Assembly (NCBI GenBank): GCA_947500505.1
Contig: CANMSL010000004.1
Coordinates: 1 to 64,000, forward strand
Origin: an uncultured Aquimarina sp.
GTDB taxonomy: Bacteria > Bacteroidota > Bacteroidia > Flavobacteriales > Flavobacteriaceae
DNA: 64,000 nucleotides
Direction of reading: 5' to 3'
Each line of letters starts with the position of its first letter. The stretch's first letter is position 1. The notes beneath the pieces are model-generated. The model had not been told where the DNA came from. It did not search any database and saw nothing but the letters and a program-made list of their open reading frames with translations. Both the position numbers and the translations under genes were made by a program. Shown in pieces: positions 1 through 8,473 of this stretch.

Positions 1-2527
1 TCTTTTTTAGTTTCGCTCCGGTGGCGTCGTAAATATAACTAATATTTCCGGTTCCTTCACTATTAGAAATAGCAACAATCTTAGGTAAGTTGAGATGATT
101 ATATGCAATGTTAGAGATACCTTTGTTACGATCTATGGTCATATTACCATTAGCATCATATTCAAAATCGTTACTGGTATTAGTACCGTCTTTAAAGCCT
201 TCATCTTTTTGACTGAAAGTAGAAGCTTCTCTTACTTTAAGCAATTTATTATTTGAATAGGTATAATATAATTCATCAATTTTTTGATAGGAATTTCCTA
301 TAGGGCTTCCGTTTCTGGATATACTTCCAATATTTCCGTTTTTATCATAAGTAATCCCCCAAACGCTGTAAGCATCTTCTACTGATAAATCAAATTCTCT
401 GGCATTGTTGGCGCGGGTAATCCTATTGAGATGATCATATTCATAGGCATAAGACCGCTTTCTATTGTCATTTGCGGTTTTCCATATGGTCTGGGCTATA
501 TTTCCGTTATATAATTTTGGTGTGTTACTGAACCTACCTTCAACCGTATGATAATTGATCTTAAAACTAAACAGATCATCTCCAATTGTATTAACATCAT
601 TAATATTGGTAAGCCATCCGCGTACATTATAGGCGTAATCTACATCTTGCAATCCACCGCCTATTTCTTTGCTTCCCAGCTGTCCTAATTCATCATAGGT
701 ATTAAAAACAATTTGTTCTGCTACCTGATTATTAATCTTTTGTTTTTGATCTAATAATCTTCCCATATGATCATATGTAAAGGTATCAATGGTTACAATC
801 GGTGCGTTACTGTCTTTGGTATGTGTAGTTTTTGCTTCTAATACCTTTCCTGCAAAATCCAGTTTACTTTCTACAATATCTATTGTGTTAAGATAATTAT
901 TTTTACTGGCTGCATAGATCGGTCTTGCTTTAGCATCATAGTAGGAAACGGTGGTGATCCAATCAGAAGTCCCCAGCACTTTTACTTTACTACCTGTAGC
1001 TAAAGATTTTGTTCTGCTATCGATATTTTCTCCATACCCTGCCGGAGCTGTCAGACCTTCTGTATCAAAGCTATAATCATCATAATAATTGATGGTTACA
1101 ACTTCTGCGTTTTGTGCATTAGGGTATCCACCATTGGTATAATACATAGTAGTACCACCGATCGTTACTTCTGCACCTCGCTGTACCCAAAGGTTACCGG
1201 TCATATTGGTCAGCTCTGTTTGTATCACATTCTTATCACGACCATCGACCATCATTCCTGTATACGCAACACGCCCCAAAGCATCATACTTAGTGAACGA
1301 CCATTCATTGTTGGTACGCTGATTGGCATCTTGTGTCATCACTGGTTGATCCAACTTGTTATAGACAATATATTCCCATCCTTTACCAGGGATTTTATTT
1401 TCAACCAATCGATTTCTATGATCATATTTGTATTGATAACACAGTTCGGTAAGTTCTTCAGGGGACACTCCATCCGTAGCACTCAGTGTTACTTTTGGCG
1501 GGAGTACGTAAGTAAGGTTACCAAAATCATCGTATACGTAGTAGGTGTCAGCCTCCTCCGGCTCCACCAAAGGGGGAGTATCTATAAAGGTTCTTTTTAG
1601 AATTACTCTGTCCAATTTATCTTTAAATTCACGAGTAGTCCTTAGATCTCCATCGGCAGGTTGCCAGTTTTCGTCTTTGGTAATGGTAACATACAGCTCG
1701 TTGGGATCATAAAATCCGTCTTTCACTAAAATTGGCACCTCTGTATTGTTTTCGTGAAAGTTCACTTTAAAGTATACTACTTCATCAGCCCTATTGGTTG
1801 TCCAATCAAATTTAATGGTATGATCAGTATCACTGGTAGGGTTCGCTTTCCAATCCTTTCCCGGAGCACCTTGTTCCAGCACCCGGTTTAGAGGTGAAGG
1901 TTCAAAAATACTTTCTGAATACGCATTAACATCCGCAACTGCCATGCCTGTAAAATCACCTGCATACTTGTTTTGGTAGTAACTGTTGATATTCGAATGA
2001 ACATTTACGGTATTATAACTTCCTAACGCTCCATTTTGTCGTTCAAAAGGTAAATATTGCCTGGCTTGTCTTCCGTAGTTATCATATTCTATATGGGTTA
2101 CAATATCTTTTTTACCAGGAGATGCTTTGATACCTACTAGCTGTTTTGCTCGACCCAATCCATCAAAATAGGTTACGCTTTCGATCACATCACTATTGTT
2201 TTTAATTCCAATAGCAGGATCCAATAACATTGCTTCAGTTATTGGCGCCTGAAATGATCTGGTAAATACATAATTTTCATTTGCATTTAAAATATGTGGA
2301 AGATACGCGTCAGGCGAAATAGTAGCACTAAACGTGGTTCCGGATTGTATCCAGGTATTTGGTTTAATGGTGACGGACTGACCAGCTAATACGGTTAATA
2401 GTCTAGGGTCGCTGGATGGGGTGATGGTCTCATTTTCTATCGTTACTATATCTGCAACTTGTGCAGTTGTAGTCATTCCTACTAAAACCAGTAGGATCGT
2501 GCTGATATGTTTTACAATATTCTTCAT
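1..2527 (-). CDS. DUF6443-type RHS/YD-repeat secreted protein, C-terminus cut by window edge
   Basis: The frame is open from an ATG at 2527 to the left edge, so at least 842 residues are encoded and the C-terminus is missing. The N-terminus is a signal peptide (MKNIVKHISTILLVLVGMTTTAQ). A DUF6443-like region follows (VTYFDGLGRAKQ, HIEYDNYGRQARQYLPF), then many YD/RHS repeats (YDHMGRLLDQ, YEYDHLNRITRA, YDANGNMTIDRN, YIYDATGAKL). In Bacteroidota such proteins are exported, form RHS shells and usually end in a variable, often toxic or adhesive, tip. That tip lies outside the window, so its activity is unknown. The gene starts 5 bases after the stop of the upstream RHS-type gene and is clearly in the same operon. 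Confidence 0.85.
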   Translation of the reverse strand, partial: MKNIVKHISTILLVLVGMTTTAQVADIVTIENETITPSSDPRLLTVLAGQSVTIKPNTWIQSGTTFSATISPDAYLPHILNANENYVFTRSFQAPITEAMLLDPAIGIKNNSDVIESVTYFDGLGRAKQLVGIKASPGKKDIVTHIEYDNYGRQARQYLPFERQNGALGSYNTVNVHSNINSYYQNKYAGDFTGMAVADVNAYSESIFEPSPLNRVLEQGAPGKDWKANPTSDTDHTIKFDWTTNRADEVVYFKVNFHENNTEVPILVKDGFYDPNELYVTITKDENWQPADGDLRTTREFKDKLDRVILKRTFIDTPPLVEPEEADTYYVYDDFGNLTYVLPPKVTLSATDGVSPEELTELCYQYKYDHRNRLVENKIPGKGWEYIVYNKLDQPVMTQDANQRTNNEWSFTKYDALGRVAYTGMMVDGRDKNVIQTELTNMTGNLWVQRGAEVTIGGTTMYYTNGGYPNAQNAEVVTINYYDDYSFDTEGLTAPAGYGENIDSRTKSLATGSKVKVLGTSDWITTVSYYDAKARPIYAASKNNYLNTIDIVESKLDFAGKVLEAKTTHTKDSNAPIVTIDTFTYDHMGRLLDQKQKINNQVAEQIVFNTYDELGQLGSKEIGGGLQDVDYAYNVRGWLTNINDVNTIGDDLFSFKINYHTVEGRFSNTPKLYNGNIAQTIWKTANDNRKRSYAYEYDHLNRITRANNAREFDLSVEDAYSVWGITYDKNGNIGSISRNGSPIGNSYQKIDELYYTYSNNKLLKVREASTFSQKDEGFKDGTNTSNDFEYDANGNMTIDRNKGISNIAYNHLNLPKIVAISNSEGTGNISYIYDATGAKLKK

Positions 2528-2532
2528 CCTTT

Positions 2533-5500
2533 TTAGTTTTTGTAGTTATACTTGTTTTCAGAAACTATATTGTCGTTCTGATCTTTAACAAATTTAAGAC
2601 GGTTAAATGCATCATAATGATAGGTCATTGTATAACCCCGTGGATCAGTGATGGTTTTGACTCCCACCAGAGGCTCATAAGTGTAGGTGGTGATCATAGC
2701 GTTAGAAAAATGGTTCCTCAGATTGTTTTTGATATTTTTAACTGTAGTTGCGTTTGACCTAGCATCAATTAAAATATTATAATCACTGCCGAGATAGGTT
2801 TTTACATCCATAAATGTAACATTTACAAGCTTTACAATCACTTCATTTAATGAGTTCCATATATAAGTTTCTACCACTTTATCCATCCTCTCAATTTCTA
2901 CTATCTTTCCATTTTCATAGCTATATTCTACTTCTTCGCTAAAATCTAAAAGAGTTGTAAACGGATCTAATATTTCGGTATACTGATAATCTCCTTGGTA
3001 TTTTTTATCAAAAATCCGTTTAATAAGAAATTTCTCATCATTTTCATAATAGTGTTCAGTAATTTTTTGTGACAATAGTTGATTATTGACCAAAGAGCTT
3101 ACTAATACTGGGCTCAATATATTTTTTTCATTCATCTCATTATAAATTCCACTTTTTATATTAGTAGAAAAACTGAGAGGATATTCATCCATAGCAAAAT
3201 CAAAAGAATATTTTGTTATCTCAGTCTGAATTTTGCCTTGATCTAAATAATAAAATTTAGCGGTTGGCAAAAAATGTTTGTTAGAGTTGTACTCATACAC
3301 TGTTTTGTTAGTGATAACATTAGTATCCAGATAATTTAATTCTAAAACTTCCTGTAATAAAGGAAAAGAAGTAACTGTTCTATAATCGGCCAATTGATAA
3401 GTGGAATTGCCACCGCACAACTTCCCCTCGTCTAATAACTCTAAGTTAAAAGTTCCTAATGTCAAAAGTCCATTGGGGTAACTTTCTGATTTAAAATCAT
3501 AAGTATAATTGGTTTCTCTAACTTTTTCGTAGCCAGAACTTTTGGTTTTATAAATAACCTTCTTTAATAGTTTCCCATTCTTGTTAGATTTGGTAGAGGG
3601 AGCAAAGAAAGGAGCATTTAAATATTGAGATGTAATGCCATTACCAAGTTTTTTTTCATTATAAAAATAATGTTCTTCCTTTCCGTTATCACCATCATAA
3701 TTTTCTACAGTAACCTTACTGTATCCTATATTGTTTCCAGTAAACTGTGCAAGGTTATAATCTGTAGTTTTTGTGCCATAACATTCATCAGCCCACCACT
3801 CTCCTGGACTAGAACCTAAACCCTCGGTTCTCCAATAAACATCAGGGTCAGCTCCTGTTTTTGTATATACAGGTACATTTAGGAGTTTCCCAGAGGAATT
3901 TCCATCATCATTCTCGTAGGTATATTTAACTTTAGAAAGAATTATGTTGTTTTCTTTAGAAAAGATTTCTTTTATTCTAATACCAGCAGATTTTCTTCCT
4001 TTTTGTAAGATAGGGTTGGTGGGAACATATACATAGACATTAAAATCGTCCCTACTATAATCATTATCAATCTGAATTGAGAAGTTATAGGCATGCATTG
4101 TATAATTTCCGGGAGGAAACAGGATCTTGTCAGGAACAGGATCAGCATTGGCACCCTCATTATTGTCAATAGTTATTTCTCTAAAATATTCTCCATCTTT
4201 ATCAAGTCTTACCGTAATCCAGTTGTCACCACCAGAACTAATATATTCCATAAAGAAAGATGCTTCTACCTCTTCTGTAATTGTAAACTCATTTTCATAA
4301 ATGACATTTGGACAGTAGAAGTCCGTGCAAAGCCTATAGGTTTCTAAGCCCTCATATACAAAATAATTACTATCGAAATAGTCATTAGATTCATATATGA
4401 ATTCTCTATTTAAACCACTAGGATAAGAAATTTGTTTTAGTGATCCTACACTAGCGTGCAGAGTATCCGTAGTTCTTTTTTCTAGATCAGAAAGATTTTG
4501 AAAAACCCCATTTACATAATCAGAATTTTTTCTACCCAAGAAACCCCAGTGATCTACTCTATCACGATTTGATTGATCGGGTAGATTTCCACCGTAATAC
4601 TCAAAGCTGGTAATCTCTGAGGGGGCGTCAATAGCAATTTGTTCTAAGGATGTAAGCCATAATCGTTCAGCAGACCTGTTAGAATTTTCATCACAAACGG
4701 TTGATATATTGCTATCATTGTCATAAGAATATTGAAATTCAAATTCTTTAACTATTTGTCCATTTGCGTTTTTTATTTGTAGCCCGTTGAGTCTTTTTTC
4801 TCCAGGCGAATCACATCTGTTGAAATCCGAAATCATCTCTAAAGTTCCTCCATTCCAAGTAATTTTAGAAGGGTATAAAGCATGATGATATTGAATATTA
4901 TCCCATAACGCATTACTATCTGTGCAAGTCCCATTACCTGTATAATCGTAATTTATATTGGTTAGATGTTGTCCCCTGTCATAAATTATTCTATCTGATG
5001 TAGTGTATTCATAATTGACTTCTTGTCCAGATAAGGTTACTATTTTGGTCAAATAAAAAGATAGTGGATATGTAAAATCATTATTGTAGCTTATGAATTG
5101 AGTTCCACCGGCGTAGGGTACATCTGCTTTGTATATAGGATTGGGTTGCTGGTGTTCTTCAATCGCTTCTACACCACCTAAAAAATATATAGTCCCATCA
5201 GGTAAAGTTACTCTAAACTCAGGATAGCCTTGTATTAATAGATCATTCTCTACCACTTCATATTTTACATTATCATTTTTGAGGTTGATTATTTCTCCTT
5301 CTGAAAATGTAAAACTGCCTTGGTGATTATAAAGATTTACATGATATATATCAGCTTCTGCATCCAAAAAACCAGTTTCAATTCTGTAAATCTCATCTCT
5401 GTAAAATTTTCCGGATTGATCCGTACAGGAGTTATCCAAATTTGTAGCTAAGGGTATTTTATTCCAACTAAAATAATATCCTCCCCATCCGAAATCATCC

Positions 5501-5820
5501 AGATCTCTAACCTGTCTTGTTATTAAACCTCCCGAAACTAAAGACCAGTTCATCCCTGTCCAGGCTGAGAATTCCTGAACTTGTATTCCGGAAGCATGAT
5601 AATTAAGCGTAATCGGAATTTCTAGGTCATAATCCTGTATAGTGTATAATGGGATAGATATATTGGGTACACCTGTATACAGATCAATGGGAACATCATT
5701 AAATTTATCCAGTGATGCTGCCTGCGGTGAAGCGATAAGCTTATTTAAAATTTGATCTTGTGCAGCCAATTGGCTGGAAACAAAAAATAAATAAATGCAA
5801 GTTTGAATTACTTTTTTCAT
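2533..5820 (-). CDS. Large secreted RHS-repeat-containing protein (1095 aa)
   Basis: The signal peptide (MKKVIQTCIYLFFVSSQLAAQ) is followed by an N-terminal region typical of Bacteroidota RHS proteins: DVPIDLYTGVPNISIPLYTI, then YHASGIQVQEFSAWTGMNW. In other family members this precedes the repeat shell. Recognisable YD repeats appear only near the end (TITDPRGYTMTYHYDAFNRL), and the protein then stops at NKYNYKN without a toxin-like domain. It therefore looks like the front half of a system whose second half is the DUF6443 protein just downstream. It lies 18 bases downstream of the tail-fibre-like gene and 5 bases before the next gene. Substrate and target are unknown. Confidence 0.8.
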   Translation of the reverse strand: MKKVIQTCIYLFFVSSQLAAQDQILNKLIASPQAASLDKFNDVPIDLYTGVPNISIPLYTIQDYDLEIPITLNYHASGIQVQEFSAWTGMNWSLVSGGLITRQVRDLDDFGWGGYYFSWNKIPLATNLDNSCTDQSGKFYRDEIYRIETGFLDAEADIYHVNLYNHQGSFTFSEGEIINLKNDNVKYEVVENDLLIQGYPEFRVTLPDGTIYFLGGVEAIEEHQQPNPIYKADVPYAGGTQFISYNNDFTYPLSFYLTKIVTLSGQEVNYEYTTSDRIIYDRGQHLTNINYDYTGNGTCTDSNALWDNIQYHHALYPSKITWNGGTLEMISDFNRCDSPGEKRLNGLQIKNANGQIVKEFEFQYSYDNDSNISTVCDENSNRSAERLWLTSLEQIAIDAPSEITSFEYYGGNLPDQSNRDRVDHWGFLGRKNSDYVNGVFQNLSDLEKRTTDTLHASVGSLKQISYPSGLNREFIYESNDYFDSNYFVYEGLETYRLCTDFYCPNVIYENEFTITEEVEASFFMEYISSGGDNWITVRLDKDGEYFREITIDNNEGANADPVPDKILFPPGNYTMHAYNFSIQIDNDYSRDDFNVYVYVPTNPILQKGRKSAGIRIKEIFSKENNIILSKVKYTYENDDGNSSGKLLNVPVYTKTGADPDVYWRTEGLGSSPGEWWADECYGTKTTDYNLAQFTGNNIGYSKVTVENYDGDNGKEEHYFYNEKKLGNGITSQYLNAPFFAPSTKSNKNGKLLKKVIYKTKSSGYEKVRETNYTYDFKSESYPNGLLTLGTFNLELLDEGKLCGGNSTYQLADYRTVTSFPLLQEVLELNYLDTNVITNKTVYEYNSNKHFLPTAKFYYLDQGKIQTEITKYSFDFAMDEYPLSFSTNIKSGIYNEMNEKNILSPVLVSSLVNNQLLSQKITEHYYENDEKFLIKRIFDKKYQGDYQYTEILDPFTTLLDFSEEVEYSYENGKIVEIERMDKVVETYIWNSLNEVIVKLVNVTFMDVKTYLGSDYNILIDARSNATTVKNIKNNLRNHFSNAMITTYTYEPLVGVKTITDPRGYTMTYHYDAFNRLKFVKDQNDNIVSENKYNYKN

Positions 5821-5838
5821 GATTTATTGTTCTTATAT

Positions 5839-6762
5839 TTAATTTCTATTCATTAAAAAATCTTCAATCTTAGCCAATCGAGCCTCGAGGTTTTGGTTGT
5901 TGGTTATAAGTTGATCGTTGATCGTTTTTTGTGCTTTGATGTTTTTCTCCTGTGCAATCGTATACAATGTCAATTCCTCAATCTTCTCTAGAAGTTTTGC
6001 GTTCATTTCACCTAATTGGATGCCATTTTCTGCTACTTCTGCAGCAGATGGAATATTAATTAAATGCCCTTTGGTAGTGATATGATCTTCTACTTGTTGT
6101 AGGGTTGGAAGCTGGTAATCTTCTTTAAACACATAATCTGCCCAACCGATTAAGTCTACTTTTACTTCTTTAGTATGAATGTTGCCATTTACGGCTAGTT
6201 TGGCGTCTGGTGTGGTGGTGCCGATACCAACTTTTCCGTTATTATTCACAAAGAAAGTTGATACCCATTCACCATTTTGCCAATTTTTATATCCTATATT
6301 AAAACTGCCTAAATAATCATCCCCTATTCTTAGCTTTACTACTGAATTATCATTTCCCGCATCTTCACGATAAATTGCAGTATAGTCAGAATTAGATCCT
6401 AGATTTGCATCTAATAACACAAACGCTTTAGATTGAACACCTCCGTTCACATCTAACTTTTGAGATGGGTTTGCAGTGCCAATACCAACGTTTCCTCCTT
6501 GAGGATTGATATAAGTGTTTCCAAGACTGTAGTGATTGATATAAGTTGCGCTGCCATTCTTGGAGTCTAGGTGTAAATTTCCGTTGGTAGATACAACCGA
6601 AGCTTTGGTAGTTCCTCTTCCATTACCCCCAACTTTTAAATATTCTCCCCAAGTAGTATTTGGGCCATAATAGTGATAAGTGTTGCCATTTACAGGTATA
6701 GATTGAGAATAAGAAATAAAGGAAAGTCTTAGAAATAAGGTTATTAAAATATATTTTTTCAT
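5839..6762 (-). CDS. Tail-fibre-like secreted protein (307 aa)
   Basis: A signal peptide (MKKYILITLFLRLSFISYSQ) is followed by two copies of the GNVGIGTxxPxxKLxVNG motif, at about 95-112 and 178-193. This motif is common in phage tail fibres and in secreted Bacteroidota proteins. The C-terminal ~110 residues (from NGNIHTKEVKVDLIGW) end in a predicted coiled coil (LGEMNAKLLEKIEELTLYTI) and are almost identical to the C-terminus of the gene upstream. No T9SS sorting domain or catalytic motif is visible. I infer an extracellular fibre- or stalk-like structural protein made with the RHS proteins. Automatic annotation may mislabel the coiled coil as bZIP-like. Confidence 0.7.
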   Translation of the reverse strand: MKKYILITLFLRLSFISYSQSIPVNGNTYHYYGPNTTWGEYLKVGGNGRGTTKASVVSTNGNLHLDSKNGSATYINHYSLGNTYINPQGGNVGIGTANPSQKLDVNGGVQSKAFVLLDANLGSNSDYTAIYREDAGNDNSVVKLRIGDDYLGSFNIGYKNWQNGEWVSTFFVNNNGKVGIGTTTPDAKLAVNGNIHTKEVKVDLIGWADYVFKEDYQLPTLQQVEDHITTKGHLINIPSAAEVAENGIQLGEMNAKLLEKIEELTLYTIAQEKNIKAQKTINDQLITNNQNLEARLAKIEDFLMNRN

Positions 6763-6770
6763 TTTCTATT

Positions 6771-8039
6771 TTATTTGTTATCGATGATTTTTTCTATTTT
6801 TTCTTCAAGAGACTTAATCCGTTTCTCCTGCGCAATCGTATACAATGTCAATTCCTCAATCTTCTCTAGAAGTTTTGCGTTCATCTCGCCTAATTGAATA
6901 CCATTTTCTGATACCTCAGCAGCGGATGGAATATTTATTAAATGTCCTTTTGTAGCGATATGATCTTCTACTTGTTTAAGGGTTGGCAGATTGTAATCTT
7001 CTTTAAATACATAATCTGCCCAACCGATTAAGTCTACTTTTACTTCTTTGGTATGAATGTTACCATTTACTGCTAGTTTGGCGTCCGGAGTGGTAGTGCC
7101 GATTCCTATGTTACCAGATGTATTAACAATTAATCGGTTTCCAGATGGACCTACCTGTAATTGCCCATCAGTACGCATAATACCTGTGTTATGATAAAAG
7201 TTTTTATTTCCATAAGTTCTTATCCATGTATCATCACTCATATTAAAACCTCCTCCGTGATCCTGGAAGAAGATACCAGCACTCCCTTTAGGTCTGATCC
7301 AATTATAAACCGTTAAATCTCCAGTAGAACCATCTAAAATCATTGAATAAAAATTTGGCTTTGTAGCAGACTGACCAGTACCCCAGTAAAAATTACCATT
7401 ATCATGCATCCCGAACATTAATTCCTTATTATCACCAGGTTTAAAGACAATTGCTCCATTACTTTGTCCGGTTAGTTCTATTTTGTTAGCGAAACCGTGG
7501 ACTGAGGAATTTGGGTTTCTGGATGATACGGTAAGTCCTCCAGTTTGTAACCTGGTATAATCTGTATTGGGATCAGAATTCCAAAATTTAATTTGTTTGT
7601 TATTCCCATCATAGAAAGATTTCACGTAGGAACCATCGTCATAACTGTAACTGAATGGATACATTGTAAAGTAACCATTACTGTGTCCTAGGCTACCTTT
7701 TATTGTACCATTTACGTGTAGTTTTGCATTGGGACTTGTTGTTCCAATACCAACGTTACCTCCTGATGTCGGGAACATTATTATATTACCAGTTCCTGTT
7801 CTTAAAGTAATGTCCCTATTATTATATGTGAATATTGAAAAATCATTCCCATCACCATAATCGACACTTGTATTATTCCACATAAAACCTGCCTTGTAAT
7901 CTAATGAGGTTCCAAACCTTAAAAAACTATAAGGGCTTCCACTTCCCAGTTTTGGGTTTATATATTCTAAATCTACTGTTTGACCAAAAACACTAGTACT
8001 AAATGCTAAAACACATAGAAATAAAATTAATTTTCTCAT
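6771..8039 (-). CDS. Tail-fibre-like secreted protein (422 aa), first gene of RHS operon
   Basis: A signal peptide (MRKLILFLCVLAFSTSVFGQ) is followed by two GNVGIGTTSPNAKLHVNG-type motifs, at about 93-110 and 310-326, with a Gly/Asn/Tyr-rich beta region between them. The C-terminal coiled-coil segment is nearly the same as that of the neighbouring 307-residue protein, including at DNA level. It is the first gene of a four-gene minus-strand operon, with gaps of 8, 18 and 5 bases. The N-terminal two thirds are unlike the paralogue, which suggests a variable distal part on a conserved base. Function is unknown; an extracellular fibre is the most likely reading. Confidence 0.7.
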   Translation of the reverse strand: MRKLILFLCVLAFSTSVFGQTVDLEYINPKLGSGSPYSFLRFGTSLDYKAGFMWNNTSVDYGDGNDFSIFTYNNRDITLRTGTGNIIMFPTSGGNVGIGTTSPNAKLHVNGTIKGSLGHSNGYFTMYPFSYSYDDGSYVKSFYDGNNKQIKFWNSDPNTDYTRLQTGGLTVSSRNPNSSVHGFANKIELTGQSNGAIVFKPGDNKELMFGMHDNGNFYWGTGQSATKPNFYSMILDGSTGDLTVYNWIRPKGSAGIFFQDHGGGFNMSDDTWIRTYGNKNFYHNTGIMRTDGQLQVGPSGNRLIVNTSGNIGIGTTTPDAKLAVNGNIHTKEVKVDLIGWADYVFKEDYNLPTLKQVEDHIATKGHLINIPSAAEVSENGIQLGEMNAKLLEKIEELTLYTIAQEKRIKSLEEKIEKIIDNK

Positions 8040-8106
8040 AATCGTAAATTGATATCATTAAAAGTTGTAATAAAATTCTTCCGTTTTGGGTCGTAAAAGA
8101 AGGGCG

Positions 8107-8114
8107 CAAAAATA
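8107..8114 (-). promoter_or_regulatory. Possible -7 element of RHS operon
   Basis: Read on the minus strand this is TATTTTTG, a full match to the Bacteroidota -7 consensus TAnnTTTG. It lies 68 bases before the first gene of the RHS operon. No clear TTTG is seen at the expected -33 distance, so support is weak. Confidence 0.3.
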
Positions 8115-8424
8115 GAACTAATAAGGTAATCCCGTAACTTGTAAACTTGATTGTTATCAACAAATTCTTAAGATAAAACACCCTTAACCTATATGATATT
8201 GACAGCCAGACTATTGCGGGGGATTTCCCTGCTATATTTCCTTTTGACACTTCTCCTAATTTCCCATTTATTTATAGTATGTATTGTATAGTGTCGTTAG
8301 GTTCAATTATGTTACCCCAAAAAGTCATTTTTTTTTAAAAATTGTTATAATTATTTATTCTTAGAAGAAATTATAGGCATCTTGATTCAGTAAAATATGC
8401 AGAATTGGCATTAAGATCGGGGCA

Positions 8425-8451
8425 TAAAAAAATCCCGCCAAAAGCGGGATC
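8425..8451 (-). terminator. Rho-independent terminator of carB
   Basis: On the minus strand a perfect 7-bp stem (ATCCCGC / GCGGGAT) with a 5-base loop is followed by seven T residues. It lies just downstream of the carB stop codon. Confidence 0.85.
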
Positions 8452-8473
8452 TATATCAATATTATTTAAATAT

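Larger units (their letters stand above)
8040..8473. other. 434-bp intergenic region
   Basis: This AT-rich stretch holds the putative promoter of the RHS operon (8107-8114) and the carB terminator (8425-8451). Short open frames here have no start context or homology that I recognise. I see no RNA gene. Confidence 0.6.

Noticed and set aside
1112..1600. Plus-strand open frame of 162 codons
   Set aside because: It lies inside the RHS-repeat gene on the other strand, which has a continuous family match; the plus-strand product looks like no protein.
5839..8039. Prophage tail region
   Set aside because: The fibre-like proteins have signal peptides and sit with RHS genes; no capsid, terminase, sheath or integrase is present, so neither phage nor a tailocin is supported.
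7999..8250. Minus-strand open frame of 83 codons upstream of the fibre gene
   Set aside because: It overlaps the signal peptide of the real gene in another frame and covers the promoter region; composition is not protein-like.
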